A DNA stretch of 37,795 nt from Sphingomonadales bacterium (GTDB taxonomy: Bacteria > Pseudomonadota > Alphaproteobacteria > Sphingomonadales > Sphingomonadaceae): assembly GCA_027489365.1 (NCBI GenBank), contig JAIXZV010000322.1, positions 1 through 37,795 of the forward strand. The letters run 5' to 3'. A program made the position numbers and the translations under genes. Within the stretch, counting starts at the first letter, position 1. The number at the start of each line of letters is the position of its first letter. A model generated the notes under the pieces. The model was not told where the DNA came from and did no database searches. It saw only the letters and a list, made by a program, of their open reading frames with translations. Below, piece by piece: positions 1 to 8,271 of the stretch.

Positions 1-940
1 CGCGCGTCAGCGCGCCGGCGCTGGACGCCGGGGTCGGGAACGTGGGCGGCGGGACGGGATCGGGCTGCCAGGCGCGCCGCTGGAGGCAAGGCACGGGATC
101 GCGGCCGGAGACCGCGCCGACGAGGCGGACGGTGGCTTCCTCGAGCGCCGTGCGGATGCCGAGCTGGAGCGGTTCCTGTCCTTTGGCGCCGATATTGATG
201 TCGAACAGGTCGGAGCCGAAGAAGCGGAAGGTGTTGAAGCCGACTTCGTAGCCGGAGAATTGCTTGGTCAGGCTGATGGTGCGCACTACCAGCAGAGAGC
301 GCGTATCGACGATGCGCAGATCGACGGCGACCGATTGGGTGAAGGTGCGCGCCTTGGGGCCGACCGAATTGACGCGCGCTTCGACGCCGCCCGAGCGGAC
401 ATTATAGTCGAGCTCGGTGATCCCGCCGACGATGTAATAGTCCGAGGCCGCGACGCTGCCGCCATAATATGGAAGCCAGGCGACGCTGGCATTTCCCGAC
501 GGGCTCTGGACGGGATGGGCCTTGCCATCGCCCAGTTGCCGCCGGTCGAGATAGGCGAGTTCGCGTTCTCCGACGGACGGGTCGAAACGCTCGGCCAGGG
601 TGACGGGGCCGCCTAGCTTGCCGAGTGCGGAGGCGACCATCAGCGCGCCGCCTTGCGTCACGGCGGTGCCTTCGGTGACCGAGTATTTGCCAGTATAGTC
701 GCGCACGTCCCCCACCGCGATGACGAGCGGACGCGAGCCGGGCCGGGTGAGCTCGCTTGCAAAGCACGTGATGACCGGGTCCATCGGCGTGCGATTGTCG
801 CGCACCGGCGGCCCGACCAGGATCGGCACCTCGCCCTTGCCGAGCTGAGTCTGGTGGAACGAGACGCAGCCGGACAAAGCAGCGGTCGCGCAGGCAAAAG
901 CGGTGAGCCGGGCCATACGGAGATCGGACGGACCCGGCAT
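1..940 (-). CDS. hfaB: HfaB-like holdfast anchoring lipoprotein (CsgG family), 3' end outside window
   Basis: The reading frame runs from an ATG at 940 down to base 1 without a stop, so the C-terminus is missing. It has a short signal peptide ending in a lipobox (LSGC), which suits an outer-membrane lipoprotein. The body resembles the CsgG/HfaB family: a region on a named activity (VIAVGDVRDYTG), then GGALMVASAL, a long YYIVGGITELDYN segment and VDLRIVDTRSLLVVRTISLTK. In Caulobacter HfaB is the CsgG-like pore/lipoprotein that helps export and anchor holdfast material. The start overlaps the stop of the upstream hfaA by one base (TGATG), so the two are translationally coupled. A second in-frame ATG at 916 would give a more compact signal peptide (MARLTAF) and is a real alternative start. 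The identification rests on family resemblance and on the hfaA neighbour. Confidence 0.8.
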   Translation of the reverse strand, partial: MPGPSDLRMARLTAFACATAALSGCVSFHQTQLGKGEVPILVGPPVRDNRTPMDPVITCFASELTRPGSRPLVIAVGDVRDYTGKYSVTEGTAVTQGGALMVASALGKLGGPVTLAERFDPSVGERELAYLDRRQLGDGKAHPVQSPSGNASVAWLPYYGGSVAASDYYIVGGITELDYNVRSGGVEARVNSVGPKARTFTQSVAVDLRIVDTRSLLVVRTISLTKQFSGYEVGFNTFRFFGSDLFDINIGAKGQEPLQLGIRTALEEATVRLVGAVSGRDPVPCLQRRAWQPDPVPPPTFPTPASSAGALTR

Positions 941-1488
941 CAGTTGACGGTACCGAAGCCGCAGGCGGTGCTGCCCTGGACGGAGGCCGACTGGGCACCG
1001 CTATTGGCCTGGCTGCTATTCTGCGCCTGCCATGCCGAGCCGTTGACCGGCACATTGGTCGCGCCGATCGCGGTCGAGCCGATCGGTCCCGAATTGCGCT
1101 GGTCGGTCGTGACGCCGGGGCGGCCGTCGCTCGCGACCTCGGTGGTGTCGGCATTGCCGGTCGAGGCGGCGGCGGCGCCGGTGACGGTGGGCGAATTGGC
1201 GATCGCGCTCTGTGCGCTCTGATTGCCGGTTGCGGTTGCGCCCACCGAGCAATTGTACTGGCGCGCGATGGTCGCGTTGTAGACGGGCGCTGCGTAGACG
1301 CCGGCGCGCTGCCGGGCGATCATGTCCGCGATGGCGGCGCGCGCGGCGATTTCTTGTGGGGTCTTGAACTGCCAGGCGCGGTTCTCGCTCGCATCCTGCG
1401 CGAACGCGGGCGCGGCGAGGACGAGGGCCGCGAGCGCTACCGCGCCGCGTACCGGGCCACACCCAAGTGGCCAGGACAGAATTCGCAT
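940..1488 (-). CDS. hfaA: HfaA-like holdfast anchoring protein
   Basis: A 182-residue secreted protein. The start at 1488 has a strong ribosome site (GGAGG, 7 bases upstream). An N-terminal hydrophobic segment ends in APAFAQ, a typical signal-peptidase I site. The mature part is low in charge and rich in Asn, Gln, Ser, Gly and Ala, with repeats such as ATGNQSAQSAIANS and NSSQANSGAQSASVQG and two cysteines (QYNCSVG and STACGFG). This looks like the HfaA family, surface proteins with CsgA-like composition that anchor holdfast with HfaB and HfaD. It is the first gene of a hfaA-hfaB pair with a one-base overlap. hfaD would be expected beyond the window edge. The 215 bases upstream (1489-1703) hold no gene and should carry the promoter, but no convincing -35/-10 pair was seen. 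The composition makes chance similarity possible, and the neighbour is the strongest support. Confidence 0.68.
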   Translation of the reverse strand: MRILSWPLGCGPVRGAVALAALVLAAPAFAQDASENRAWQFKTPQEIAARAAIADMIARQRAGVYAAPVYNATIARQYNCSVGATATGNQSAQSAIANSPTVTGAAAASTGNADTTEVASDGRPGVTTDQRNSGPIGSTAIGATNVPVNGSAWQAQNSSQANSGAQSASVQGSTACGFGTVN

Positions 1489-1703
1489 GCTGATACCTCC
1501 TGTCGCCGCGGGGGTGCGGCGTCGGGAGCAAGCAAGAGAAGCGCGGAACGCGTCGGCGCAACAGATATCCGCGCGCGTCGTAGCGTAGCGAAGAAAGAGA
1601 AACGGGCGGCGGATCGGCCTTGCCGAAGACCCCGAGCCAGGGGCTCAACGTCACCCCCACAAAGCGATCGGAGCCAGAGTGAAGTGGCCCGATTCGCGGT
1701 TGA

Positions 1704-1844
1704 TCAGCGCCGCGTCGGTCGCGGCTTTCCGGGCTTCTTCAGTGTCGCCTCCTTGCGGCGATTGGCTTCGACGATCGGGCAGCCCGGTGCATGCGGAGGC
1801 ACCGTCTCACCGCAGGCGTCGCAGCGGCGATCATCTCTACCCAT
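1704..1844 (-). CDS. 46-residue zinc-ribbon-like microprotein
   Basis: A short frame from ATG 1844 to TGA 1704. It starts 8 bases after the stop of the PLD-nuclease gene and has a ribosome site (TAGGAA, about 6 bases upstream) that includes that stop codon, so it is probably co-translated. The N-terminal half has a compact metal-site pattern, C8-x2-C11 followed by H18-x3-C22 (CDACGETVPPHAPGCP). The C-terminal half is strongly basic, ending KKPGKPRPTRR. The layout suggests a small zinc-binding, nucleic-acid-contacting accessory protein. It is not a family I can name. Support is the coupled position, the good ribosome site and the metal pattern. It is too short for coding statistics by eye. Confidence 0.5.
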   Translation of the reverse strand: MGRDDRRCDACGETVPPHAPGCPIVEANRRKEATLKKPGKPRPTRR

Positions 1845-1852
1845 GGCGGTTC

Positions 1853-3103
1853 CTACTCATCGTCGCCGTCCTCGTCGTCTTCTTCGTCCTTTTTCCAATA
1901 GGCGAAGTTGAAGAGCGCATCGAGTTCGCTGAAGTCGGCCAGCCCGAGACTCTGCCGCAGGCGCTCGGCGTCCGCTGCGAACCGTGCGTAGCGCGCCCCG
2001 TCGACCGAGCGCTTGTCCGGGGCGCGAGGATAGCCGGTGATGTTGGCGAGAGCCATTCCAGCGACCGAGTTCTGGTTCATGACGGGGAACCGGCTGGGGT
2101 CGCGGGCGTGAAGAATCTCGGTCAACACGTTGGTGCCGGCGCGCGGGATCTTATCAAAATGCTCCTGGAGAAGGTCGAACAGGATCGCCGGGTCGTCCGA
2201 TGGCTCGGCGGCGAGCGCGCGCAGCGCGGCCTGGAACCGTGCGGACCTGTTTGCGACCTTCGTCTTGCCCCGCGCGATGCCGCCCGAGTGCCACAAGCCA
2301 ATGAGCTTCTCGTATGCCGCCAGAAAGTCGCTGCGCCTGAGGTCGGGCGTTCGGGCGAGAACGGCGATCTGTGCGCGGGCCATTGGCAGGTTCCGCCGCC
2401 GCTGCGCCGTGGATTGATCGAACCCGTCGCGACCCTCGTCGCCACGCATCTCGACGAGAAGCGCTTCCAGCGTAATGGTGTGGCCGGCATCCGCCTTCAT
2501 CGAGCGCGCTGCCTGACGCTCGGCATTCTTCATCGCGGCCTGGTAGATGTTGCGGTCCTTCTCATAGTCCTTGATCATGCCCTCGGTCGCTTCGACGATG
2601 TCCTTCGCCTTGATGCGCGCGGCGATCCAGGCTTCGAGCCATGCCTGGTGCTTGGCGGCTGATCCGGAGAGCTGTGCCGAAAGCTCGTAATTGCCGGACA
2701 GACCGCCCGAAGTCATGTTCGCCGACCCGACGATCAGGGCCTGGCCGGCCGGTCCCTTGAACCAATAGACCTTGGGGTGAAGCGTATCCCGCCTGGGGCC
2801 GCCGCCGAGATAGAGGTTGATCACGCCATTGCTGGCCGCAGCTTTCGACTGCAACAGCCGGATCGCGCGAAGCACCCTTGGCTCACTTTGATAGAAATCG
2901 AGACCGACGACGAAGGTCGCCTTCAGGCCCTTCGACGCCCGCTCGGTCAAGGCATCTCTGATGAGCTTCCAGCCCGAGAATTTGGCAAAGGCGACGATGC
3001 AGATGAAGTGCGTCGCGCGCTCAAGATGACGACGGATTTCATCGCCATGACCCTCGTCGGCATTTTCCAGCAGCGATACCAACGTCTTGGGTGCAATCCC
3101 CAT
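1853..3103 (-). CDS. Phospholipase D-like nuclease domain protein
   Basis: 416 residues from an ATG at 3103 that has a clear ribosome site (GGGGAAG); an upstream in-frame start at 3130 lacks one. Residues about 20-140 form a PLD-type domain: HFICIVAFAKFSGW, a strand KATFVVGLDFY, then the H109-x-K111 signature (LHPKVYWF) and GSANMTSGG at about 126-134. Only one HKD half-site is seen, as in dimeric PLD nucleases of the BfiI/NgoFVII kind. The C-terminal half (about 240-400) is a separate domain with NVLTEILHARDPSRFPVMNQNS, a motif I associate with defence and restriction proteins, followed by an acidic tail (EDDEDGDDE). It lies 36 bases downstream of an HNH-like gene and just upstream of the zinc microprotein. 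A role in DNA restriction or phage defence is inferred from domain and context. Substrate and partner are unknown. Confidence 0.68.
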   Translation of the reverse strand: MGIAPKTLVSLLENADEGHGDEIRRHLERATHFICIVAFAKFSGWKLIRDALTERASKGLKATFVVGLDFYQSEPRVLRAIRLLQSKAAASNGVINLYLGGGPRRDTLHPKVYWFKGPAGQALIVGSANMTSGGLSGNYELSAQLSGSAAKHQAWLEAWIAARIKAKDIVEATEGMIKDYEKDRNIYQAAMKNAERQAARSMKADAGHTITLEALLVEMRGDEGRDGFDQSTAQRRRNLPMARAQIAVLARTPDLRRSDFLAAYEKLIGLWHSGGIARGKTKVANRSARFQAALRALAAEPSDDPAILFDLLQEHFDKIPRAGTNVLTEILHARDPSRFPVMNQNSVAGMALANITGYPRAPDKRSVDGARYARFAADAERLRQSLGLADFSELDALFNFAYWKKDEEDDEDGDDE

Positions 3104-3139
3104 CTTCTTCCCCTTTCGATCTGACCGCAATTCGGTCGA

Positions 3140-4012
3140 TCAGCTCCGGGCGCTTTTGCCCCATCGCGGCAATTCGCCGGTCTGATATTTGGTGTGGATC
3201 GACTTGTTCAGCCTGGCGAGGTCGCCGTCGGTCAGGCCGATGGTTTGATGAATGCTGCGGTTCACGGTCATCGACCGGATCGACACGTTGAAGAAACACT
3301 GCTTGCGCCCCCGGATCCAGCACTTCTTGGGGGCAAAATCGGAGAGTCCGCGCGCGTTGAGCTTCACATAGATGATGAAGCCGCCGACGCTGAACCATGC
3401 CATCCGGTGCGAAGTTTTGTTACCCCGCAGCCCGGTCGACGGCGTGCAGTAATAATAGACTTCGTTCGGATCCTTGAACGCCGCGAAGGAGAGTAGGTCG
3501 CGCTCGATGAACGCATCGACGCCCTCGGGAATGTCGGCCCCGCGAAAGCAGATGTCCTCGAAGAGCGCTCTGGCATCGCCGATATCGATGTGCGCCGCAT
3601 CGTCCGGAGGGATCGATGCGTATTTCCACAGGACCCCACAGGCAAAGCGAATGAACTCGTTCACGACGGTGACGCGGAACGGGTATGTTCCCGAATGCAC
3701 GACGCAGTCCGTCCCCTGCTTCGAGCCCACTTTCATGGCGCGGAGCCGCTTGATCAGCAGGAAGGCGGATTCCTCGTACCGGCCGAGTATGTTGTCGCAG
3801 GCTGAACATAGGATACCCTTGTCGAAGCGGCCGGTGTTCGACTGGTATTTTTGACCGGTCTCCGGATGGTGGATCACGTGCTTTTCGTCGGCTTTGGGCT
3901 CGTGAAAGATCTCACGGACGAAACACTCGGGCAGAAGATGCGCCCGGATCGCCGGCTCCTTTTGGCAGATGAGACAGGTCGGCGCAGATGCCTTGGTCAC
4001 ACTTTTCGACAT
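3140..4012 (-). CDS. HNH-like (treble-clef zinc) domain protein
   Basis: About 290 residues. The N-terminus has a zinc treble-clef/HNH-like layout: C13-x2-C16 (CLICQ), H25 in AHLLPECF, then C69-x2-C72 followed by D-N (CSACDNILGRYE). This resembles proteins that combine an HNH-type zinc site with an unknown C-terminal domain; the catalytic HNH residues are not fully clear, so nuclease activity is inferred. The rest (about 100-290) is mixed alpha/beta with no recognised motif. The start at 4012 (MSKSVTK) places the zinc site near the N-terminus as usual but has a weak ribosome site; a GTG at 4087 would add 25 unrelated-looking residues. The gene heads a minus-strand set with the PLD nuclease and zinc microprotein, suggesting joint function in defence. 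Confidence 0.55.
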   Translation of the reverse strand: MSKSVTKASAPTCLICQKEPAIRAHLLPECFVREIFHEPKADEKHVIHHPETGQKYQSNTGRFDKGILCSACDNILGRYEESAFLLIKRLRAMKVGSKQGTDCVVHSGTYPFRVTVVNEFIRFACGVLWKYASIPPDDAAHIDIGDARALFEDICFRGADIPEGVDAFIERDLLSFAAFKDPNEVYYYCTPSTGLRGNKTSHRMAWFSVGGFIIYVKLNARGLSDFAPKKCWIRGRKQCFFNVSIRSMTVNRSIHQTIGLTDGDLARLNKSIHTKYQTGELPRWGKSARS

Positions 4013-4312
4013 TGCGCACAGATATGCTCGCAGTCGCGGGCCCGTCCAGTTGCCGAAGAAGTCAGCGGGGGAGCAAGTAGGCGACACGTTTGATTTTTGG
4101 GCGAATATAAAATCCGTTCATTTTGGCGCTTTCTCTCTATTCGCGCCGCGTGAAATCCAAGCTATCCTCACGAACGAGTAGTTCGGTGCGTCACGAGTCG
4201 CGACTGGTAAAATCGATAATCCTGGGGCGGATATCTATGAGTTCAGTCCGAAATCATTGTGATTAGTTCGCCAGGCAACCGCATGGCGAAGCGCCAGTCG
4301 GGGGGCGAACAC
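4013..4312. promoter_or_regulatory. Divergent intergenic region, probable promoters
   Basis: The non-coding spacer between the minus-strand HNH gene and the plus-strand lipoprotein gene. It contains the most AT-rich patch of the left half (about 4083-4140), including AATATA at 4104-4109, which reads as a TATATT -10-like box on the minus strand without a good -35. On the plus strand GATAAT occurs at about 4215. A perfect 10-base palindrome, AGTCGCGACT, lies at 4196-4205 and could be an operator. These are visual matches only. Confidence 0.35.
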
Positions 4313-5566
4313 ATGAAACTGATGCTTGCGGCATTGTCTCTGATGGCGCTGGGCGCCTGCACCACGACGCGCCCGTTCGAGGCCGCATCGATCAATTATC
4401 GGCTGCCGAAAACAACGGCGAAGGTAACGCTCGCGGTCGACGTCACCGTCTGCGATCCGGCGGGCGCGCAGACGAAGGCGACGCTCAAGCTCGACACCGT
4501 CGCTGCCAGCGGCGACACGCTATATCGGTTAGAAGGCAAAGATCTGGCCTCCGGGTCGATCAAGCGCGCCATCACGGTCAGCACTGACGACAACGGCGTG
4601 ATAACGTCGGTCAATTCGGCTGCGACGGATCAGACGTCGGTCATCCTCGGCGACGTGATCAAGATCGCGGCCACCGCCGCGGCCTTCGCGGCGAACGGCG
4701 ACTACACGCCCGTTCTCCTTTGCAACAGCAAGACGAAAGCCAACTTGATTGCGGCTGATGCCCTGGATGCGCAAATCACGACGCTGCGTGCGTCGATGGC
4801 GTCGGCGGCGGACCCCGCGGCAGTTGAAGACAAGATCCAGAAGACGCTGCCCAATCTGGTCGCTTTGCGGACCAGCCTGCATCGTGAGGTGACGGCGGAC
4901 GTGACGATCGATCGGGCTAGTCTCAATCAGGATGTCGCGCTCAAGTTCGACTTCAAGGCGTTCGAAGACTTGTTCGAAACGGCCTGGGTCGGGCCGCCGC
5001 CGGCGCCCGCGACGGTGCCTGGTATCGCCGACAAGACAGCGCCGTTCGCGGTGTTTGCCAACCTCACCGAAGTTGCCACGGCTCCTGCGGTTGCGCGCGC
5101 GCCGGGCAAGTCGGACGCCAGCCTCAATGACTGCAGCGTCTGGATGTACGTTCCCCAAGCGACCCCGGTGAGTGTCGCGCTGAAGCCCAATGGGCCGATG
5201 TTCGATAAGAAGAACCTGAAACCCGAAGCGCTGACCTTCCCGCTCGTCGCGGCGCAGCTCAATGGACCGGCGAAGCTCTGCCTGTCGGTCGGCTTTGGCG
5301 AGAACCGCACGATCGCGCTCAAGTTCGACAAGTTCGGGCGAACGACGGAATTCACCTGGACCTCCGACGCGCGCGCCGCGAACGTTGCAAACGCGCTCGC
5401 CGGGGCTGCGCCTGACATCAAGTCGACCGTTTCGACGATCCAGGGCGCGAGCCTGGCTTCGGACAAGCTCGCGCTCGACAAGCTCAACACGGCCGAGGCA
5501 CTTCGCAAGGCGCGTGCCTGCGCGGCGCTGATCGAACAAGGGGCTGCGTCTTGTCCGAAGGAGTGA
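4313..5566 (+). CDS. Predicted lipoprotein of unknown function
   Basis: 417 residues from the ATG at 4313, chosen because it has a GGGGGCGA ribosome site and opens directly with a lipoprotein signal peptide (MKLMLAALSLMALGAC); a longer frame from 4259 would bury that signal. The lipobox is LGAC, so the mature protein is predicted to be membrane-anchored on the periplasmic side. The rest is soluble, with many beta-like segments (KVTLAVDVTVCD, LYRLEGKDLASGSIKRAITVS), a Pro-rich stretch at about 225-240 (GPPPAPATVPG), and paired cysteines late in the chain. No family is recognised. The 3' end overlaps the start of the papain-like protease gene by 16 bases, so the two are coupled and probably act together. 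The pair stands alone on the plus strand between two minus-strand defence-like modules. Confidence 0.6.
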   Translation: MKLMLAALSLMALGACTTTRPFEAASINYRLPKTTAKVTLAVDVTVCDPAGAQTKATLKLDTVAASGDTLYRLEGKDLASGSIKRAITVSTDDNGVITSVNSAATDQTSVILGDVIKIAATAAAFAANGDYTPVLLCNSKTKANLIAADALDAQITTLRASMASAADPAAVEDKIQKTLPNLVALRTSLHREVTADVTIDRASLNQDVALKFDFKAFEDLFETAWVGPPPAPATVPGIADKTAPFAVFANLTEVATAPAVARAPGKSDASLNDCSVWMYVPQATPVSVALKPNGPMFDKKNLKPEALTFPLVAAQLNGPAKLCLSVGFGENRTIALKFDKFGRTTEFTWTSDARAANVANALAGAAPDIKSTVSTIQGASLASDKLALDKLNTAEALRKARACAALIEQGAASCPKE

Positions 5567-6366
5567 CGGACGAGGCGGACCAGACAGCGCCGTCCTTCGA
5601 TCAGGAGTGGCGGTCGGGATGGCGCCCGCCGTCGAAAAGGCTGCTCGCTCGTCTCGCGAAGCTGCAGGATCGCAACTTCGCAGTGCCGTTCACGCTGCAG
5701 AACTCAGCGGACCTGCGCGGTGCGATGCCGCCGATCTACGACCAACTCGATAGCGCGACCTGTTGCGGCAACGCGGTCGGTGCGCTCGTCCAGTATCTGT
5801 GGATGCAAAAGGGCATCAACCCGAACGATGCCTCGCGCCTGTTCCTGTACTGGAATGCGCGGGTGATCGATCATTCCACGACCGTCGATCAGGGGACCTC
5901 AGTCGCTGCCACCATGCTTGGTGCCTACCAGCATGGATGCTGTCGGGAAGGATTTTGGAATTACAGCCAGCAACATGTGCTCCAACAGCCATCGGGCGAG
6001 GCGGTCGCCGATGCGGCACAGCATCGATTCGCGGCGCCGGTTCAAGTGAATGGGCTGGACGCCGTCCGCGCGCATATCGCAGGGGGCCGGCCGGTCGCGT
6101 TCGGCATCAACATCCAGATGTCATTCTATTTGGGCGACACGCACCATGGCATCGTGCCAGTCCCCAATCCCAACGATCCCGCAAAGAGGCACGCAGCGTT
6201 GCTTGTCGGGTATGATAACGGATCGCAGCTTCTCATCATGCGAAACTCGTGGGGTTTGCAGCATCCGAACGGGCAGCCGTGCGGTGACGGCGGCTATTAC
6301 TATCTGCCGTATGCCTATATCGACCCTCACTTCACGACCGACTTTTGGACGCTTGCCGCGATGTAG
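5551..6366 (+). CDS. Papain-like (C1 family) cysteine protease
   Basis: 271 residues from a TTG at 5551, which has an AAGGGG ribosome site in the end of the lipoprotein gene. The catalytic pattern of C1 peptidases is visible: oxyanion Gln65 and nucleophile Cys71 (YDQLDSATCCGNAVGA), His214 (KRHAALLVGYD) and Asn232 (MRNSWG), in the right order and spacing. The length suits a bare catalytic domain. There is no signal peptide and no obvious long propeptide, so it is predicted cytoplasmic unless activated or moved by another route. That is odd next to a lipoprotein. The internal segment DQGTSVAATMLGAYQHGCC is also typical of bacterial C1 members. Substrate is unknown. It may cleave the neighbour lipoprotein, a host target or a phage protein; nothing here decides. 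Confidence 0.72.
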   Translation: MSEGVTDEADQTAPSFDQEWRSGWRPPSKRLLARLAKLQDRNFAVPFTLQNSADLRGAMPPIYDQLDSATCCGNAVGALVQYLWMQKGINPNDASRLFLYWNARVIDHSTTVDQGTSVAATMLGAYQHGCCREGFWNYSQQHVLQQPSGEAVADAAQHRFAAPVQVNGLDAVRAHIAGGRPVAFGINIQMSFYLGDTHHGIVPVPNPNDPAKRHAALLVGYDNGSQLLIMRNSWGLQHPNGQPCGDGGYYYLPYAYIDPHFTTDFWTLAAM

Positions 6367-6375
6367 ATGCGATCC

Positions 6376-6392
6376 AGGGGAGGACCGCCCCT
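6376..6392. terminator. Possible bidirectional terminator hairpin
   Basis: AGGGG (6376-6380) and CCCCT (6388-6392) form a short stem with a 7-base loop in the 36-base gap between the convergent protease and ABC ATPase genes. There is no T-tract on either side, so termination is only suggested by position. Confidence 0.25.
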
Positions 6393-6402
6393 CAACGCGA
6401 CG

Positions 6403-8271
6403 TCAGACGAATAGGCCAGCGCGCCCGATGCTCGGATTCTTCGTGAACTGATAGTTCGCATAGGGCGTAACGACGTCCTGATCGGATTTGTGATTCTCGA
6501 TCACGATGAACTGGGCGTGCTCGGCCATTCCCTGCAGATACCGGTAAAAGTGCGTCGCCACATCGGCTTTGCGCAATTCCAACTCGTCGGCAGCGAGATC
6601 CTCGAACCGCTCCTCTTCGGCGGGACGATATGCAAAAAGCGGCGAATCCAAGATAACGAAGCCCGGATGGGGCCGGCCCTTCTCGATGCAATAAACGAGC
6701 ACGCCGACTTTGAAGGCGGCATGCAGAAGGGCACGAACCCCGGCGCCATTGTCGCGACGGCGCTTGCCATCCACGATGATGTCCTGGTCGCTCTTCTCGA
6801 AATGTACTGCGTCGGCGCCGGGATAATTCCACGCTTTCAAAACTTGCTTCACCACGTTCGACAGCTCGTGCGCTTCGCTGTTCGAGAGATCGAGATTTAC
6901 ATCGATTCCATCGGCGCGTTGTCGCGACTGCACGGCCGTGGCCTTGATACGCGCGATCCGCGTCTCGAGCTCGCCAACTCGACGCCGATTGTCCATGTCG
7001 GACTCGAGCTTCTCACATCGAGCGCTTGCGCTAAGGAAGATGGACCGCGCCGATATTTCACTCTGCGCAGCCTCGACGCGCGCGAGGCGCGCTTCGCTCA
7101 GATTCTCAAGTGCCACAACGATTAGGCGCTCTACCTCCAGGATTTCAGCGTCGGCGTCAGCGAGCGCCGCAGCAAGATCTCGTGCCTCGGCTCGGATTTT
7201 CTCCATTTCCAGCTCTACAGCGTGCCGTTGCTCCTCGATGCCGCCAAGACCATGGTCGTGTTTTTGGTGGTCGGGAGAGGCCCCGCATAGGGGGCAATTG
7301 ATCGTGGCGAAGCGCTGCAGGAGAAAGCCGCCCTCCTCCAGACCTTCGAGGCGATCGATATCGGACGAGTAGACGCGCGCGAGTTCATCGAACCGCACCT
7401 TCAGGGCCTTCAGCTCCGCGATCCGCGCCTGGTAGCTTTGAATGTCATCAGAAAGGCCGCGCTCCTTGGCCGCCAGCGCATCCAGACCGTTCTGGCGCTC
7501 TTCCACTGTGTCGAGAAGCTCGGCCTTCTCTCGCTCGGCGGTGGCCAGATCTGCAATGACCGATGAGGTTTCGACAGTTTCGTTGATTACCTTTCGCAAT
7601 TGCTCGGCCATCTGAGAGAGGAGCTCGATTTGCCCCTCCTTTGCAGCCTTGAGCTGATCGCCGGATCGCACCTGCGGGATCGATGAGCCATCTACGCCGG
7701 TTAGGAGGAACTTGAGCAGCCCCTTGTCTTCCGAAGTGACCGTGGTGTTGTGCGCGAGCAGCAGGCTCTTTTCGTCGATCATCCTCGTTTCGTCGATGAG
7801 GAGGTAGCGCATGACGACGCGTAATGAGAACGGAGCTTTTTCCGCTCGTTCGTTCTTCAACAGCTGCGCTTCGCGGTAGCCAACGCTCGACAGCAAAAAG
7901 CGCGAGACGTTCGGCGAGCTGACATGCTTTCGTGAAAAGACCTCATATCCGGGCGAGCCCTCATCGACGCCTTGGAGATGCCCTTCGGCCTTGTAGATGT
8001 CGCCGCCCAACGCGGATGAGCGCAGGGTCACTTTCTCATCGTCTGGGAGTGACAGCCACAGGAGATAGTTATCCATGCCCTTGCCTTCGGGAGGCAGGGT
8101 CGGAAGTTCTCCGCCAAGAAGGTAGTCGATCGACTTGCGCACGAACGATTTGCCCGTGTTCGAAGCACCCCAGATGATGTTCACGCCCGAGTTGAATTGA
8201 ACCGAAACCGGGGGCCGCTCGGGACCGGTGAACATCAGCTGGTCGATGATGATCCTGCGTCGATCAGACAT
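6403..8271 (-). CDS. ABC-3C system SMC/Rad50-like ABC ATPase
   Basis: 622 residues. Walker A is GASNTGKS at 35-42. A long coiled coil (about 210-300 and 340-440) brackets a zinc-hook-like CPLCG at about 325. A Walker B-type FVILDSPLF lies near residue 540, and the C-terminus has ENHKSDQD. This is the layout of the Rad50/SMC-like ATPases in ABC-three-component systems. The family role is ATP-driven sensing or DNA clamping that controls an effector carried by the partner gene. Its start overlaps the end of the middle-component gene by 8 bases, and the order effector-CTD, middle component, ATPase matches known ABC-3C loci. Only one CxxC is present, as expected if two subunits share the zinc. Confidence is high for an SMC-like ATPase and good for ABC-3C because of its neighbours. 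Confidence 0.85.
   Translation of the reverse strand: MSDRRRIIIDQLMFTGPERPPVSVQFNSGVNIIWGASNTGKSFVRKSIDYLLGGELPTLPPEGKGMDNYLLWLSLPDDEKVTLRSSALGGDIYKAEGHLQGVDEGSPGYEVFSRKHVSSPNVSRFLLSSVGYREAQLLKNERAEKAPFSLRVVMRYLLIDETRMIDEKSLLLAHNTTVTSEDKGLLKFLLTGVDGSSIPQVRSGDQLKAAKEGQIELLSQMAEQLRKVINETVETSSVIADLATAEREKAELLDTVEERQNGLDALAAKERGLSDDIQSYQARIAELKALKVRFDELARVYSSDIDRLEGLEEGGFLLQRFATINCPLCGASPDHQKHDHGLGGIEEQRHAVELEMEKIRAEARDLAAALADADAEILEVERLIVVALENLSEARLARVEAAQSEISARSIFLSASARCEKLESDMDNRRRVGELETRIARIKATAVQSRQRADGIDVNLDLSNSEAHELSNVVKQVLKAWNYPGADAVHFEKSDQDIIVDGKRRRDNGAGVRALLHAAFKVGVLVYCIEKGRPHPGFVILDSPLFAYRPAEEERFEDLAADELELRKADVATHFYRYLQGMAEHAQFIVIENHKSDQDVVTPYANYQFTKNPSIGRAGLFV

Noticed and set aside
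402..1154. 250-codon Arg-rich minus-strand frame
   Set aside because: It lies over hfaB and hfaA in another frame. The hfaB frame has a lipobox and CsgG-like sequence, while this one has low-complexity Arg/Pro/Ser composition typical of GC-rich shadow frames.
4529..5539. 336-codon minus-strand frame opposite the lipoprotein gene
   Set aside because: It is Arg-rich without domains. The plus-strand frame has a ribosome site, lipobox and coupled downstream gene.
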